64,000 nt of DNA from an uncultured Pelagibacteraceae bacterium (lineage in GTDB: Bacteria; Pseudomonadota; Alphaproteobacteria; Pelagibacterales; Pelagibacteraceae): assembly GCA_902624195.1 (NCBI GenBank), contig CACNWV010000003.1, positions 30,725 to 94,724 of the forward strand, written 5' to 3'. The number at the start of each line of letters is the position of its first letter. Position 1 is the first letter of the stretch. Made by a program: the position numbers and the translations under genes. The notes below the pieces were generated by a model that saw nothing but the letters and a program-made list of their open reading frames with translations, was not told the origin of the DNA and did not search any database. Shown one piece after another: positions 20,125 through 31,470 of the stretch.

Positions 20125-21462
20125 ATGAGAATATTAACTTTTATTTTTATTATCAATTTGTTTGTTATTAACAAATCTCACTCGTTAATAGAAATCGATA
20201 TAACCCGAGGTAATTTAGATCCTTTACCAATAGCTGTATCTCCTCTTCATGTAGATATTAAATCTGAACAATATAAAGATTTAAAAACTAAAGATTTGGG
20301 AAATAAAATTTCGGAAATAATTGAGGTCAACTTTAAAAATACTGGTTTATTTAACCCTTTAAAAAAAGATGCTTTTGTTCAGAAACCGGATATAGCTCAC
20401 TTAAAACCAAGATTTGAAGACTGGAGATTAATTAAAGCTCAGGCATTAGTAACTGGAAAATTAATAATAAAAGACGAAAAATTAAAAGTTGAGTTTAGGC
20501 TTTGGGATTTGACTGCGGCCAAAGAAATGACTGCCTTAGCATTTACTACTACACCATCCAATTGGAGAAGAGTTGCCCATATAATATCCGATAAAATTTA
20601 TGAAAGACTTACCGGGGAAGAAGGTTACTTTGATACAAGAATTATATATGTAGCAGAAAGTGGACCAAAAAATCAAAGAGTTAAAAAATTGGCAATTATG
20701 GATCAAGATGGATTTAATACAAAATATCTAACTTTAGGAAATGAATTAGTTTTAACACCGAGGTTTAATCCAACAAACCAAATGGTAACCTATATGTCAT
20801 ATTTCAGAAATATGCCTCGAGTTTATTTATTAGATATAGAGACAGGAACCCAGGACATTGTAGGAAACTTTCCTGGCATGACTTTTGCACCAAGATTTTC
20901 GCCAGATGGAAAAAAAATAATTATGAGTTTTGCAAAAGATGGAAATTCTGATATTTACACAATGAACTTGGAATCCAGATTGGTTGAGAGAATAACAGAT
21001 CATTCATCTATCGACACTTCTCCATCTTTTTCACCTGATGGAAAGTTTATAGCATTCAACTCTGACAGAAGCGGTTTACAACAAATTTACGTAATGAGAA
21101 GTGACGGGAGCAATGTAAAGAGAATTACATTCGGAAAAGGTATTTATGGCACCCCGGTTTGGTCTCCAAGAGGAGACCTAATAGCATTCACCAAAATGCA
21201 TAAGGGTAGATTTTATATTGGAGTGATGAGAACTGATGGAAAAGGTGAAAGATTACTTACGGAAAATTATTACCAAGAAGCTCCATCGTGGTCACCAAAC
21301 GGAAGAGTTTTAGTCTTTTATAGAGAGACAAAAGCTGGTGAAAAAGGAGAGGGATTTTCAGCTAAATTATGGTCAATAGATATTACAGGCTATAACGAAC
21401 GAAAACTTTCCACTAAAACTGATGCTTCAGACCCATCTTGGTCCTCATTATTATCAAAGTGA
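20125..21462 (+). CDS. tolB: Tol-Pal system beta-propeller protein TolB
   Basis: Repeated FSPDGKKI / [10 protein letters not shown] / [10 protein letters not shown]40-like motifs; signal peptide. Confidence 0.96.
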   Translation: MRILTFIFIINLFVINKSHSLIEIDITRGNLDPLPIAVSPLHVDIKSEQYKDLKTKDLGNKISEIIEVNFKNTGLFNPLKKDAFVQKPDIAHLKPRFEDWRLIKAQALVTGKLIIKDEKLKVEFRLWDLTAAKEMTALAFTTTPSNWRRVAHIISDKIYERLTGEEGYFDTRIIYVAESGPKNQRVKKLAIMDQDGFNTKYLTLGNELVLTPRFNPTNQMVTYMSYFRNMPRVYLLDIETGTQDIVGNFPGMTFAPRFSPDGKKIIMSFAKDGNSDIYTMNLESRLVERITDHSSIDTSPSFSPDGKFIAFNSDRSGLQQIYVMRSDGSNVKRITFGKGIYGTPVWSPRGDLIAFTKMHKGRFYIGVMRTDGKGERLLTENYYQEAPSWSPNGRVLVFYRETKAGEKGEGFSAKLWSIDITGYNERKLSTKTDASDPSWSSLLSK

Positions 21463-21537
21463 GGTTGAATTTTATGAAAAATATACTTGAATAACTTTAA
21501 ATAATTTGATTTAACCAAATTGAACCTAGGGGAAAAA

Positions 21538-22014
21538 ATGACAATAAAGACGAATTTAAAAAATATATTACTAGTAATTTTTGCAACTTTAATATTAAGC
21601 GCATGTTCAACTGCTAAGAAATCCGCAGATATAGAAGGTGACGTTTATACTGGAAAAGAAACAGTTGAGTATTTAGCTGCTGGAGTTCCGGATAGAGTGT
21701 TTTTTGCTACAAATAAATCCTCTCTTACTTCCGCTTCAAGAGCCACTTTAAGAAAGCAAGCAAATTTTTTAAGAAAAAATAAAAGTTTGAATGTGACTAT
21801 AGAAGGACATGCTGACGAAAGAGGTACAAGAGAATATAACTTGGCATTAGGTGAAAGACGAGCTAATGCTGCAAGAGATTATTTAATGACTTACGGCATA
21901 TCAGGTAAAAGAATTTCCGTAATAAGCTATGGAAAAGAAAAACCTGTAAATCCAAAATCATCACCAGTCGCTTGGTCTCAAAATAGAAGATCAGTTACAG
22001 TTAAAGTTAACTAA
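21538..22014 (+). CDS. pal: peptidoglycan-associated lipoprotein Pal (ATG at 21538 preferred over the track's TTG at 21520)
   Basis: Lipobox LILSAC; OmpA domain VTIEGHADERGTREYNLALGERRANAARDYL. Confidence 0.95.
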   Translation: MTIKTNLKNILLVIFATLILSACSTAKKSADIEGDVYTGKETVEYLAAGVPDRVFFATNKSSLTSASRATLRKQANFLRKNKSLNVTIEGHADERGTREYNLALGERRANAARDYLMTYGISGKRISVISYGKEKPVNPKSSPVAWSQNRRSVTVKVN

Positions 22015-22031
22015 CTTTAATAAATAGTTTT

Positions 22032-22071
22032 AAAGACCCTTTAATAATAGATATTAAAGGGTCTTTTTTTT
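22032..22071 (+). terminator. intrinsic terminator after pal
   Basis: AAAGACCCTTTAAT/ATTAAAGGGTCTTT inverted repeat followed by a T-run. Confidence 0.9.
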
Positions 22072-22098
22072 GCCATCTTATCTCAATAAAAAAGAATC

Positions 22099-23061
22099 AT
22101 GTTTGATGTTAAAAGATTATATTCTCTATATATAATAATTTTTTCTATTTGTATTTTAACTACCTTGAAAGCAGAAGAAGAAGAAATCTACTTAAAGGCA
22201 ATTACTGACCAAATTCAAGTCATAACAAAAGATCTTAAGACACTAGAAAAAGCAGTATATCAAAAATCAAATCTAAATAGTATTACTAGTTCATCATCTG
22301 TCAACTCTGATGGTTTGAATGAAGATATTTTAACTAAGCATCTTTTAAAGTTGAATGAAATAGAGGATCAATTTAGGGAACTAACTAATAAATTTGAGGA
22401 GGTGAACTTTAAATTAGATAAGCTATCAACAAGAGTTACTAAAATTCAATCAGATACACAATTAAGACTCACGGATATTGAAAGTAGCAACGAGTTAGTT
22501 TCTAAAGACGCTAAAGCACAACTACCCGGGACAAGTAAGCCACAAGACTTCGGAGCTAACCCAGGATATCAGACAAAAAATTTGCCATCACAACAAACAA
22601 TTAATTCAGTTGAAAGTGCACAGACAGTGATAACGGAAAGTCCAGAAAAAAAAGAGTCGCTCTTACCTGATAAGCCACCAGTTGATCAATATGAGTTTGC
22701 AGTTAGTTTTATGAAAATTGGTGATTATGAAACAGCAGAATTTGCTCTAAAAGAATTTATAGAAAAAAATAAAGATCATGACCTAGCCGGAAGTGCCCAA
22801 TATTGGTATGGAGAAACATTTAGAATTAGACAACTATATTCAGATGCAGCTTCAGCATATCTAGATGGTTATCAAAATTACCCTAAAAGTAAAAAAGCTC
22901 CAGATAATCTTTTGAAGCTAGGTATAACAATGGTTCAACTTGGAGAAAAAGATCAAGGTTGCAAAATGATTGCTGGGCTAAAAAAAGAATACCCAAAAGC
23001 AAGCAAGTCTGTGTTACAAAAAGCTCAGTATGAGCAAAAAAAATTCAAATGTAATTCTTAA
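22099..23061 (+). CDS. cpoB: Tol-Pal-associated TPR protein CpoB/YbgF
   Basis: Coiled-coil N-terminus and TPRs YEFAVSFMKIGDYETAEFALKEFIEKNKDHDLAGSAQYWYGE. Confidence 0.92.
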   Translation: MFDVKRLYSLYIIIFSICILTTLKAEEEEIYLKAITDQIQVITKDLKTLEKAVYQKSNLNSITSSSSVNSDGLNEDILTKHLLKLNEIEDQFRELTNKFEEVNFKLDKLSTRVTKIQSDTQLRLTDIESSNELVSKDAKAQLPGTSKPQDFGANPGYQTKNLPSQQTINSVESAQTVITESPEKKESLLPDKPPVDQYEFAVSFMKIGDYETAEFALKEFIEKNKDHDLAGSAQYWYGETFRIRQLYSDAASAYLDGYQNYPKSKKAPDNLLKLGITMVQLGEKDQGCKMIAGLKKEYPKASKSVLQKAQYEQKKFKCNS

Positions 23062-24049
23062 AGATAACTTCAAAAATTCAGAAGAATTTTCTAAAGTTTA
23101 TCTAAATTTTAAACAAAAATTTAAAAGAATAAAGAGTCAGCCAATTGTAATTGCAATTTCAGGAGGGCCAGACAGTTTAGCTTTAGCAGCGTTATCTAAG
23201 GCGTACAGTCACGAAAAAAAAATTAAATTTTACTATGTTTTAGTAGATCATCGAATAAGAAAACATTCATCTATAGAGGCCAATAAAGTTAAAAAATTGT
23301 TAAAAAAAAATCAAATTTCTTTGATCATTATTACAAATTACTCTAAAATTAAAAAAAATGTTCAAAGCGTAGCAAGAAATATTAGATATAAGTTACTTCT
23401 CGACTTCTGTGATAAAAAAAAAGCAAAAATTATTGTAACAGCACACAATCTCGAGGATCAAGTAGAGACTTTTTTTATAAGATTAGCAAGGGGAAGCGGA
23501 CTTACAGGGCTATCAGCAATGAAACTGATGAGTAAACTTAATAAAAGTGTCAAATTATTCAGACCATTGTTAGACATAAAAAAAGATAATTTAATTCAGA
23601 TTTCAAAAAAAGTATTCGGAAAATTTTTTCAAGATCCTTCAAATAGAGACAAAAAATATCTGAGAACGAAAATTAGATCTTTAAAAAAACCGTTGATTAA
23701 AAGTGGAATTAATTATGATCAAATTATTAAATCAATAAATAATTTAGCGTCAAGTAAGGCTACCTTAGACGAATATTATCAAAAATCTTATAAAGATATT
23801 GTAAAAAAATCAAAAAATGAGATTAATATAAATTTAAAAAAGTTTAATGTATTGAATAGAGAGATTAAAATGAGAGTTATTAACGATTCTATTAGATTAT
23901 TAAAAAAAAACTACTATAACCCTCGATCAAAAAAAGTTATCAACTTGATAACAAGTTTAAAAACAAGCCAGTTTCAAAAACGTACGCTTGCTGGATGTAT
24001 TTTTTATACAAAAAAAGATAATTTATGCTTAAAAATTGAAAAAAGTTAA
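23030..24049 (+). CDS. tilS: tRNA(Ile)-lysidine synthetase TilS
   Basis: IAISGGPDSLALA PP-loop; VDHRIRKHSSIEA; TAHNLEDQVETFFIRLARGSGLTGLS. Confidence 0.93.
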   Translation: MSKKNSNVILKDNFKNSEEFSKVYLNFKQKFKRIKSQPIVIAISGGPDSLALAALSKAYSHEKKIKFYYVLVDHRIRKHSSIEANKVKKLLKKNQISLIIITNYSKIKKNVQSVARNIRYKLLLDFCDKKKAKIIVTAHNLEDQVETFFIRLARGSGLTGLSAMKLMSKLNKSVKLFRPLLDIKKDNLIQISKKVFGKFFQDPSNRDKKYLRTKIRSLKKPLIKSGINYDQIIKSINNLASSKATLDEYYQKSYKDIVKKSKNEININLKKFNVLNREIKMRVINDSIRLLKKNYYNPRSKKVINLITSLKTSQFQKRTLAGCIFYTKKDNLCLKIEKS

Positions 24050-24144
24050 TAATCGACCAAAAATTGGAATATTTTGTCTTATTTACAACGTAATAAGTGT
24101 TAAATTATACTTGTTAATATAAATTTAATGATTATTTAAATATT

Positions 24145-26040
24145 ATGAATTTAAAAAATTTAATAATGTGGGTCATAATAGTCTTGCTATCAGTAGGACT
24201 TTTCAACATGTTTCAAGACCCAAATAAAATTAATTCAAAAAATGACAACCTGGCGTTTTCAAATTTTCTTAATGAAGTTGAAGCTGGTAGGGTCGTTGAG
24301 GTTCGAATTCAAGGAAATAATATTTCAGGTGTATTAGCTGACGGAAAAAATTTTAGTACTTATTCTCCAAACTATCCTGAGTTAGTAGAAAAATTATCTT
24401 CTAAAGGTGTTAGTATCATAGCCTCTCCACTTGAAGATAAAATGCCCTCTCTATTAGGAATTTTGTTATCTTGGTTTCCGATGCTTTTACTTATTGGTGT
24501 ATGGATATTTTTTATGCGTCAAATGCAAGGAGGAAAAGGTGGAGCAATGGGATTTGGAAGGTCTAAAGCTAAACTTCTTAACGAGTCCCAAGGTAAAGTA
24601 ACATTTAATGACGTAGCTGGTGTGGAAGAGGCAAAAGAAGAGGTAGAGGAGATAGTAGAATTTTTAAAAGATCCAAAAAAATTTAGTCGATTAGGTGGAA
24701 AGATTCCTAAAGGGGCTTTATTAATAGGTCCGCCTGGAACTGGTAAAACTTTACTAGCTAAGGCTATAGCAGGTGAAGCTAATGTTCCATTTTTTTCAAT
24801 ATCTGGATCTGATTTCGTAGAAATGTTTGTTGGCGTTGGAGCGTCAAGAGTTAGAGATATGTTTGAGCAAGGGAAAAAACATTCCCCGTGTATAATTTTT
24901 ATTGATGAAATTGATGCAGTTGGTAGAAGTAGAGGAGCTGGCTTAGGCGGAGGTAACGATGAAAGAGAGCAAACTCTAAATCAGTTGCTTGTTGAAATGG
25001 ATGGGTTTGATACCAATGAAGGTATAATTTTAATTGCAGCAACAAATAGACCCGATGTTTTAGATCCTGCTTTGCTTAGACCAGGAAGATTTGATAGACA
25101 AGTTGTTGTAGGAAATCCTGATATTATTGGAAGAGAAGCTATACTTAAAGTTCATGTAAAAAAAGTCAATACTGGGCCAGACGTAAAATTGAGGACAATT
25201 GCGAGAGGAACACCAGGTTTTTCAGGTGCAGATTTAGCTAACTTAATTAATGAGTCAGCTCTTCTTGCTGCAAGAAAAAATAAAAGAGTAGTTACAATGT
25301 CTGATATTGAAGAAGCTAAAGACAAAGTAATGATGGGCGCAGAGAGAAGATCTATGGTTATGTCAGAAGACGAAAAAAAACTTACTGCATATCATGAAGG
25401 TGGTCATGCTATAGTAGCTCTAAACGAACAAGCATCTGATCCAATCCATAAAGCCACAATAATTCCTAGAGGTAGAGCTCTTGGTATGGTTATGAGATTG
25501 CCTGAAAGAGATCAATTATCTGTTTCAAGAGAAAAAATGCATGCAGATATAGCGGTTGCTATGGGAGGAAGAATAGCAGAGGAAATAATTTTTGGACATG
25601 ACAAGGTAACATCTGGTGCCTCGTCAGACATTGATATGGTAACAAAGATGGCAAAAAATATGGTTACTAAGTATGGTATGAGTACAGAATTAGGCACTAT
25701 AGCTTATGGAGAAAACGAGGAAGAAGTCTTCCTTGGTAGATCAGTGACAAAACAACAAAATATGTCTGAGGAAACAGCTAAAAAAATAGATCTAGAAGTA
25801 AAAAAAATTGTTGATAAAGGATATGAAAGAGCAAGAAAAATTCTTACTGAAAAAATTGAAGATCTTCATAAAATAGCAAAAGCTTTACTAATTTACGAAA
25901 CCTTATCGGGTGATGAAATTAGAGATTTAATCCTAAAAAATATAAAACCAACTAGGTCTTTCAAAGAAGAAGATAGCGATGATGGTAAAACGTCGTCAGC
26001 CCTAGGATCGCTAGGACTTAAACCAAAACCTGCAATCTAG
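24145..26040 (+). CDS. ftsH: ATP-dependent zinc metalloprotease FtsH
   Basis: [51 protein letters not shown] zinc motif. Confidence 0.98.
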   Translation: MNLKNLIMWVIIVLLSVGLFNMFQDPNKINSKNDNLAFSNFLNEVEAGRVVEVRIQGNNISGVLADGKNFSTYSPNYPELVEKLSSKGVSIIASPLEDKMPSLLGILLSWFPMLLLIGVWIFFMRQMQGGKGGAMGFGRSKAKLLNESQGKVTFNDVAGVEEAKEEVEEIVEFLKDPKKFSRLGGKIPKGALLIGPPGTGKTLLAKAIAGEANVPFFSISGSDFVEMFVGVGASRVRDMFEQGKKHSPCIIFIDEIDAVGRSRGAGLGGGNDEREQTLNQLLVEMDGFDTNEGIILIAATNRPDVLDPALLRPGRFDRQVVVGNPDIIGREAILKVHVKKVNTGPDVKLRTIARGTPGFSGADLANLINESALLAARKNKRVVTMSDIEEAKDKVMMGAERRSMVMSEDEKKLTAYHEGGHAIVALNEQASDPIHKATIIPRGRALGMVMRLPERDQLSVSREKMHADIAVAMGGRIAEEIIFGHDKVTSGASSDIDMVTKMAKNMVTKYGMSTELGTIAYGENEEEVFLGRSVTKQQNMSEETAKKIDLEVKKIVDKGYERARKILTEKIEDLHKIAKALLIYETLSGDEIRDLILKNIKPTRSFKEEDSDDGKTSSALGSLGLKPKPAI

Positions 26041-26047
26041 CTAAAAG

Positions 26048-27109
26048 ATGATCAAATATTACACTAGAGCGTGTAATTTTATCTATGGCAGTCGAGCGAA
26101 GTTATTGATCAAAAGCGGAAAGGCATTACCTCTTTGTGGATTAAAAAATACCGCTTTTGATAAAGTTGAAATTATTTTACGGAAAAATAAAAAAATTATT
26201 AGTAAAATTATACATATTAATCAAATTAAAAGTTTAAAGAAAAAAGAGAAAAATAAAATCAAAAAAGATATTAAAAAAATAATTTCAAAAAGAAAAAACT
26301 TTTTACAAAAAGTAAATTTTTCTAAGCCTTCGATTATGGGTATTTTAAATCTTACTCCTGATAGCTTTTCTGATGGTGGAAAATATAATAAAAAAAATGA
26401 ATCATTTAAACATATTTCAAGAATGATCAAGTCTGGCGCTGAAATAATTGACATAGGAGGTGAGTCCACAAGACCTGGATCAAAAACTATACCATCAGAA
26501 GTCGAATGGGATAGAATAAAATTTGTTATAAAGAACTTTAAAAGAAAATTTAAAAATATTTGCTTATCAGTAGATACTAGAAAATCAGACATTATGACTA
26601 AGAGTGTAAAAAATGGAGCAAATTTAATCAATGATGTCTCGGGATTTGAATATGATAATCAATCGATGATAAAAATAAGTAGATACAAGGTGTCAAAAGT
26701 ACTTCATCATATGCAAGGCACACCAAATACAATGCAGAAAAATCCAAAATATAAAAATGTACTATTAGATATTTATGATTTTTTTGAAGATAGCATCAAA
26801 AAAAAATTCACAGATAAGAGAATTATAATAGATCCAGGTATTGGTTTCGGTAAATCTTTGCAACATAATTTGACTTTAATTTCTAATATTTCTTTGTTTC
26901 ACTCACTAGGTTTTCCAATTATGATAGGAACATCTAGAAAAAAATTTATTAGTCAAATTTCTGGTAAACATGATAGTATTGACAGAACAGGTGGTACATT
27001 AGCGTCTGTTCTTTTTTTGTTGTCTCAAGGAGTTCAGATCTTTAGAGTTCATAATGTAAATGAGATCAAACAAGGAATTTTGGTATTTAACAAGATACTT
27101 TTAAATTAA
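26048..27109 (+). CDS. folP: dihydropteroate synthase
   Basis: IMGILNLTPDSFSDGGKYN, IDIGGESTRPGS, NDVSGF, DPGIGFGKSLQHN. Confidence 0.95.
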   Translation: MIKYYTRACNFIYGSRAKLLIKSGKALPLCGLKNTAFDKVEIILRKNKKIISKIIHINQIKSLKKKEKNKIKKDIKKIISKRKNFLQKVNFSKPSIMGILNLTPDSFSDGGKYNKKNESFKHISRMIKSGAEIIDIGGESTRPGSKTIPSEVEWDRIKFVIKNFKRKFKNICLSVDTRKSDIMTKSVKNGANLINDVSGFEYDNQSMIKISRYKVSKVLHHMQGTPNTMQKNPKYKNVLLDIYDFFEDSIKKKFTDKRIIIDPGIGFGKSLQHNLTLISNISLFHSLGFPIMIGTSRKKFISQISGKHDSIDRTGGTLASVLFLLSQGVQIFRVHNVNEIKQGILVFNKILLN

Positions 27110-28440
27110 TGAGTAATAAATATTTTGGAACTGATGGTATTAGAGGAACTGTTAATAAAGGTAATATTACTGGTGAAAAATTTTTTAAATTTGGCTTAGC
27201 TTCAGGAACATATTTCAAAAATCAAAAAAAAAGTAAACAAATTGCAATAATTGCTAAAGACACTAGACTATCGGGATACACATTAGAACCTGCCTTAGTG
27301 TCTGGTTTAGTTTCAGGAGGCATGAATGTCTTTACTCTCGGACCATTACCAACAAACGGATTAGCGATGTTAACAAAGTCGATGAAAGCAAATATGGGAA
27401 TAATGATTACAGCTTCACATAATCCTTTTTACGATAATGGTTTAAAACTATTTGGACCAGATGGAATGAAATTATCAGATAAAATAGAAAAAAAGATCGA
27501 AAAATTAATAGATGCGAAAATCACAAATCAACTTACTGATCCAAAATTATTGGGTAGAGTAAAAAGATTAGAGAATGGAAACGAAAAATATATAAAAATT
27601 TTAAAAAATAATTTTCCAAAAAATTTTAACTTAAAAGGTATGAAAATCGTTCTAGATTGTGCCAATGGAGCATGTTACAAGGCTGCGCCTAAACTTTTGA
27701 GGAGTCTTGGCGCTAAAGTGATTACAATAGGTGTAAAACCTAATGGCTTAAATATTAATGATAAATGTGGCTCTACTTATCCATCTAAAATAAAGTCTAA
27801 AGTCAAAAAGTTTAAGGCAAATGTTGGTATATCTTTTGATGGTGACGCAGATAGAATTATCATGTGTGACGAAAAAGGTAAAATCATTGACGGAGATCAA
27901 ATAATTGCAATGCTAGCAAAAAGATGGAAATTTAAAAAAATATTAAAAGGTGGCGTCGTAGGCACTCTAATGTCAAACTATGGTTTAGAAAAATTCTTAA
28001 ACAATCAAAATATTAAATTTCAAAGGTCAAAGGTTGGTGACCGGTACGTGAAAGAAATGATGAAAAATTTAAATTATAATTTAGGCGGTGAACAATCAGG
28101 ACATATTATTCTTGGTAAATTTGCAACTACAGGCGACGGTTTATTAGTAGCTTTGGAAGTGCTATTTTCTTTAAGGAAAGGAAAAAAGGCAAGTGATATG
28201 TTAAATGTTTTTAGACCTTTGCCCCAAATTTTAGAGAATGTAACAGTTAAAGATAAAGAAATCATTAACACTAAAAAATGTAAATATGCTATTAGGTCAG
28301 CTATAAAATTTATGGGCAAAGATGGTCGATTACTCGTGAGAAAATCTGGAACAGAACCAAAAATTAGAATTATGGCAGAATCGCATAATAAGAGATTGAT
28401 TACAAAATGTATTAACCTTATTAAAAGATCAATTAGATAA
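27109..28440 (+). CDS. glmM: phosphoglucosamine mutase
   Basis: YFGTDGIRGTVNKG, ITASHNPFYDNGLKLFG, SFDGDADRIIMCDE, GEQSGHII. Confidence 0.96.
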   Translation: MSNKYFGTDGIRGTVNKGNITGEKFFKFGLASGTYFKNQKKSKQIAIIAKDTRLSGYTLEPALVSGLVSGGMNVFTLGPLPTNGLAMLTKSMKANMGIMITASHNPFYDNGLKLFGPDGMKLSDKIEKKIEKLIDAKITNQLTDPKLLGRVKRLENGNEKYIKILKNNFPKNFNLKGMKIVLDCANGACYKAAPKLLRSLGAKVITIGVKPNGLNINDKCGSTYPSKIKSKVKKFKANVGISFDGDADRIIMCDEKGKIIDGDQIIAMLAKRWKFKKILKGGVVGTLMSNYGLEKFLNNQNIKFQRSKVGDRYVKEMMKNLNYNLGGEQSGHIILGKFATTGDGLLVALEVLFSLRKGKKASDMLNVFRPLPQILENVTVKDKEIINTKKCKYAIRSAIKFMGKDGRLLVRKSGTEPKIRIMAESHNKRLITKCINLIKRSIR

Positions 28441-28441
28441 T

Positions 28442-29254
28442 TTGAAACCAAGATCTAAAATATTAATCATAGCTGGATCAGATTCTTCTGGTGGAGCCGG
28501 TATACAAGCAGATATAAAAACTGTTACTGCATTAGGAAGTTATGCAATGACAGCAATTACAGCGATTACGGCTCAAAATACTAAAGGAGTTTACTCTGTA
28601 ATACCCATCAAACCGGATGAAATTAAAAAACAAATTACAGTTACTTGTAATGACATCAGACCAGACGCTGTAAAAATCGGTATGCTTCATTCTTCAAAAG
28701 TAATACTTTCTGTGATCAAATCATTAAAAAAAATTGGTACCAAAAAAATTATTTTAGACCCTGTAATGGTTGCAAAAGGAGGTACAAAGTTAATAAATGA
28801 TGAAGCTATAAAAATTTTAAAAAATAATCTAATAAATAAAACTTATTTAATTACTCCAAACATTCCTGAAGCTGAAGTTTTAAGTAAAACTAATATCAAA
28901 GATATAGATGATATGAAAATTGCAGCCAAAAGATTAATTACACTTGGTGCAAAAAATGTTTTGATTAAAGGAGGACATATCGACTCAAAATACGTAAAAG
29001 ATTTATTCCTTAATAAGGATGAGATGATTATTTTTAAAAATTTAAAAATAAAAACAAGAAATACTCACGGTACGGGATGCACTTTATCAAGTGCAATAGC
29101 CACCTTTTTATCATGTGGAAAACCTCTAAAGTTATCTTGTGAGTTGGGAATTAAATATGTTAACCAATCTATAAAAATTAATCTTAATTATGGAAAAGGA
29201 CATGGACCAATAAATCATTTAAATTCTGTAAAAGTTGATAAAAAATTTGAATAA
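28442..29254 (+). CDS. thiD: hydroxymethylpyrimidine/phosphomethylpyrimidine kinase
   Basis: [41 protein letters not shown] start. Confidence 0.95.
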   Translation: MKPRSKILIIAGSDSSGGAGIQADIKTVTALGSYAMTAITAITAQNTKGVYSVIPIKPDEIKKQITVTCNDIRPDAVKIGMLHSSKVILSVIKSLKKIGTKKIILDPVMVAKGGTKLINDEAIKILKNNLINKTYLITPNIPEAEVLSKTNIKDIDDMKIAAKRLITLGAKNVLIKGGHIDSKYVKDLFLNKDEMIIFKNLKIKTRNTHGTGCTLSSAIATFLSCGKPLKLSCELGIKYVNQSIKINLNYGKGHGPINHLNSVKVDKKFE

Positions 29255-30546
29255 TGAGAAATGTTGTAGTTGTAGGCTCACAGTGGGGAGACGAAGGTAA
29301 AGGAAAAATAGTCGATTGGCTTTCTAGTGAAGCTGATGTTGTAGTTCGTTTTCAGGGAGGCCATAATGCAGGCCATACATTAGTTATAGATCAAAAAGTT
29401 TTTAAATTAAGATTACTTCCATCAGGAATAGTGAGAGAGGGAAAGATCTCTATTTTAGGTAATGGTGTTGTAATTGATCCTTGGGCTTTACTAAGTGAAA
29501 TAGCGGAAATTAAGAAAAAGGGTATTAATGTGACACCTAAAAATTTTATGATTTCGGAGTCAGCCTCGCTTATCTTGCCATTTCACCAAGAGATGGATGA
29601 AATTAGAGAAGATACTGCAGGTAAAGGAAAAATTGGGACTACTAGAAGGGGTATAGGCCCATGCTACGAAGATAAAGTAGGAAGAAGATCTATTAGAGTT
29701 ATGGATTTGAGATCTGAAAGTAATCTTGATGTTAGGTTAGAAAATGTTTTATTACATCACAACGCTATAAGAAAAGGTTTGAAAAAAAAAATCTATAAAA
29801 AAGATGAACTTAAAAAAAAATTACTAAAAATTGCTCCGGAAATTTTAAAGTTTGCTAAACCTGTTTGGTTAAGATTAGATAATTTTAAAAAAGAGAGAAA
29901 AAAAATATTATTTGAAGGTGCTCAGGGAATTCTCTTAGATGTTGATCATGGCACTTATCCTTACGTTACATCATCAAATACTGTCCCTGCATCAGCAGCT
30001 ACTGGATCCGGATCAGGCCCTGACAAAATTGGTTATATTTTGGGTATTACAAAAGCATACACAACTAGAGTTGGTAGCGGTCCATTCCCAACTGAATTAA
30101 AGAATAAAATAGGTGAAAGTTTGGGAAAAAGGGGTAAAGAGTTTGGAACAGTAACTTCAAGAAAAAGAAGGTGTGGTTGGTTTGATGGTGTTTTAGTAAG
30201 GCAAACAATTAAAATTTCAGGAATTAATGGAATAGCTCTAACTAAATTAGATGTTTTAGATGAGTTAGACGAAATTAAAATGTGCGTTGAGTACGAACTC
30301 AATGGAAAAAAAATAGATTATTTACCCGCTGCATCTGAGGATCAATTTAATTTAAAGCCAATTTATCAAACATTTCCAGGATGGAAGACCAAAACTCAAG
30401 GCATAAGAAATATGAAAGATTTACCTGAAAACGCTAAAAAATATATTTATGCATTAGAGGACTTTATTGGTGCTAAAGTTTCGAGTATTTCAACTAGTCC
30501 CGAAAGAGAAGACACAATTTTAATCGAAGATCCGTTTAAAGCTTAA
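29254..30546 (+). CDS. purA: adenylosuccinate synthetase
   Basis: [46 protein letters not shown]. Confidence 0.98.
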   Translation: MRNVVVVGSQWGDEGKGKIVDWLSSEADVVVRFQGGHNAGHTLVIDQKVFKLRLLPSGIVREGKISILGNGVVIDPWALLSEIAEIKKKGINVTPKNFMISESASLILPFHQEMDEIREDTAGKGKIGTTRRGIGPCYEDKVGRRSIRVMDLRSESNLDVRLENVLLHHNAIRKGLKKKIYKKDELKKKLLKIAPEILKFAKPVWLRLDNFKKERKKILFEGAQGILLDVDHGTYPYVTSSNTVPASAATGSGSGPDKIGYILGITKAYTTRVGSGPFPTELKNKIGESLGKRGKEFGTVTSRKRRCGWFDGVLVRQTIKISGINGIALTKLDVLDELDEIKMCVEYELNGKKIDYLPAASEDQFNLKPIYQTFPGWKTKTQGIRNMKDLPENAKKYIYALEDFIGAKVSSISTSPEREDTILIEDPFKA

Positions 30547-31440
30547 TTTTTAGGCAATAAGTTTTTTGATTGACTCGCATTTATCATTGACTTCTGTAGC
30601 TTTTCAAATGCTTTGGTCTCGATTTGCCTTATTCGTTCTCTACTAATTTTATATTTCTTGCTTAATTCCTCGAGCGTTGAGGGATTTTCGTTTAATCTTC
30701 TTGCAACAATTATTGCTTTCTCTCTATCATTTAAAATATTCATGGCGTTTTTAAGCAATTCTTTTTTATCATTGTACTCTTGTTGTTGCGATACTAATAA
30801 TTCCTGATCTAAACTATCATCGACTAACCAATCTTGCCATTCTTCTGTTTCACCCTTTTTAATAGGGTCATTAAGTGACTTTTCTTGACCCATCAGTCTT
30901 CTATTCATATTGACCACTTCATCAGTGTCCACATCTAATCTTTTTGAGATTTCGTCTACATGTTCTTTTTTTAAATCACCTTCTTGACCAGGTGCAATTT
31001 GGTTTTTAAGTTTTTTTAAATTAAAGAAAAGTTTTTTTTTGAGCGGTTGTTGTACCCATTTTTACTAAACTCCAAGATCTTAAAACATATTCTTGTATGG
31101 CTGCTTTAATCCACCACATTGCGTAAGTTGCTAAACGAAAACCTTTATCAGGATCATATTTTTTTACTGCTTGCATTAATCCTAAATTTCCCTCTGAGAT
31201 CAATTCATTTACTGGTAATCCGTATCCTCTATACCCCATTGCAATTTTGGCAACTAATCTTAAGTGACTTGTCACTAACTTATGGGCTGACTGCAAGTTC
31301 CCGTTCTCTTTCCAATTTTTGGCTAGCATGTACTCTTCCTCAGCATCTAACATAGGAAACTTCTTAATTTGAGCAAGATAGATAGATAGTCCACCAACTG
31401 ATGGAATAGGAAGATTGCTTATGTTTTTATTATCAGTCAT
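30543..31440 (-). pseudogene. rpoH: RNA polymerase sigma-32 (RpoH), reading frame interrupted by +1 nt in an A9 run; may be genuine, slippage-rescued, or a sequencing error
   Basis: N-part 31021-31440 and C-part 30543-30932 encode consecutive RpoH segments; removing one A from CAAAAAAAAAC (rev strand) restores MGTTTAQKKLFFNLKKLKNQIAPGQEGDLKKEHVDEISKRLDVDTDEVV. Confidence 0.93.
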
Positions 31441-31470
31441 GATTAAGACTTATATATAAAATAATTATTT

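Noticed and set aside
26048-26330. Unusual ~95-aa N-terminal extension of FolP as a fused domain
   Set aside because: Alphaproteobacterial FolP proteins commonly carry such an N-terminal extension; not distinctive without alignment.
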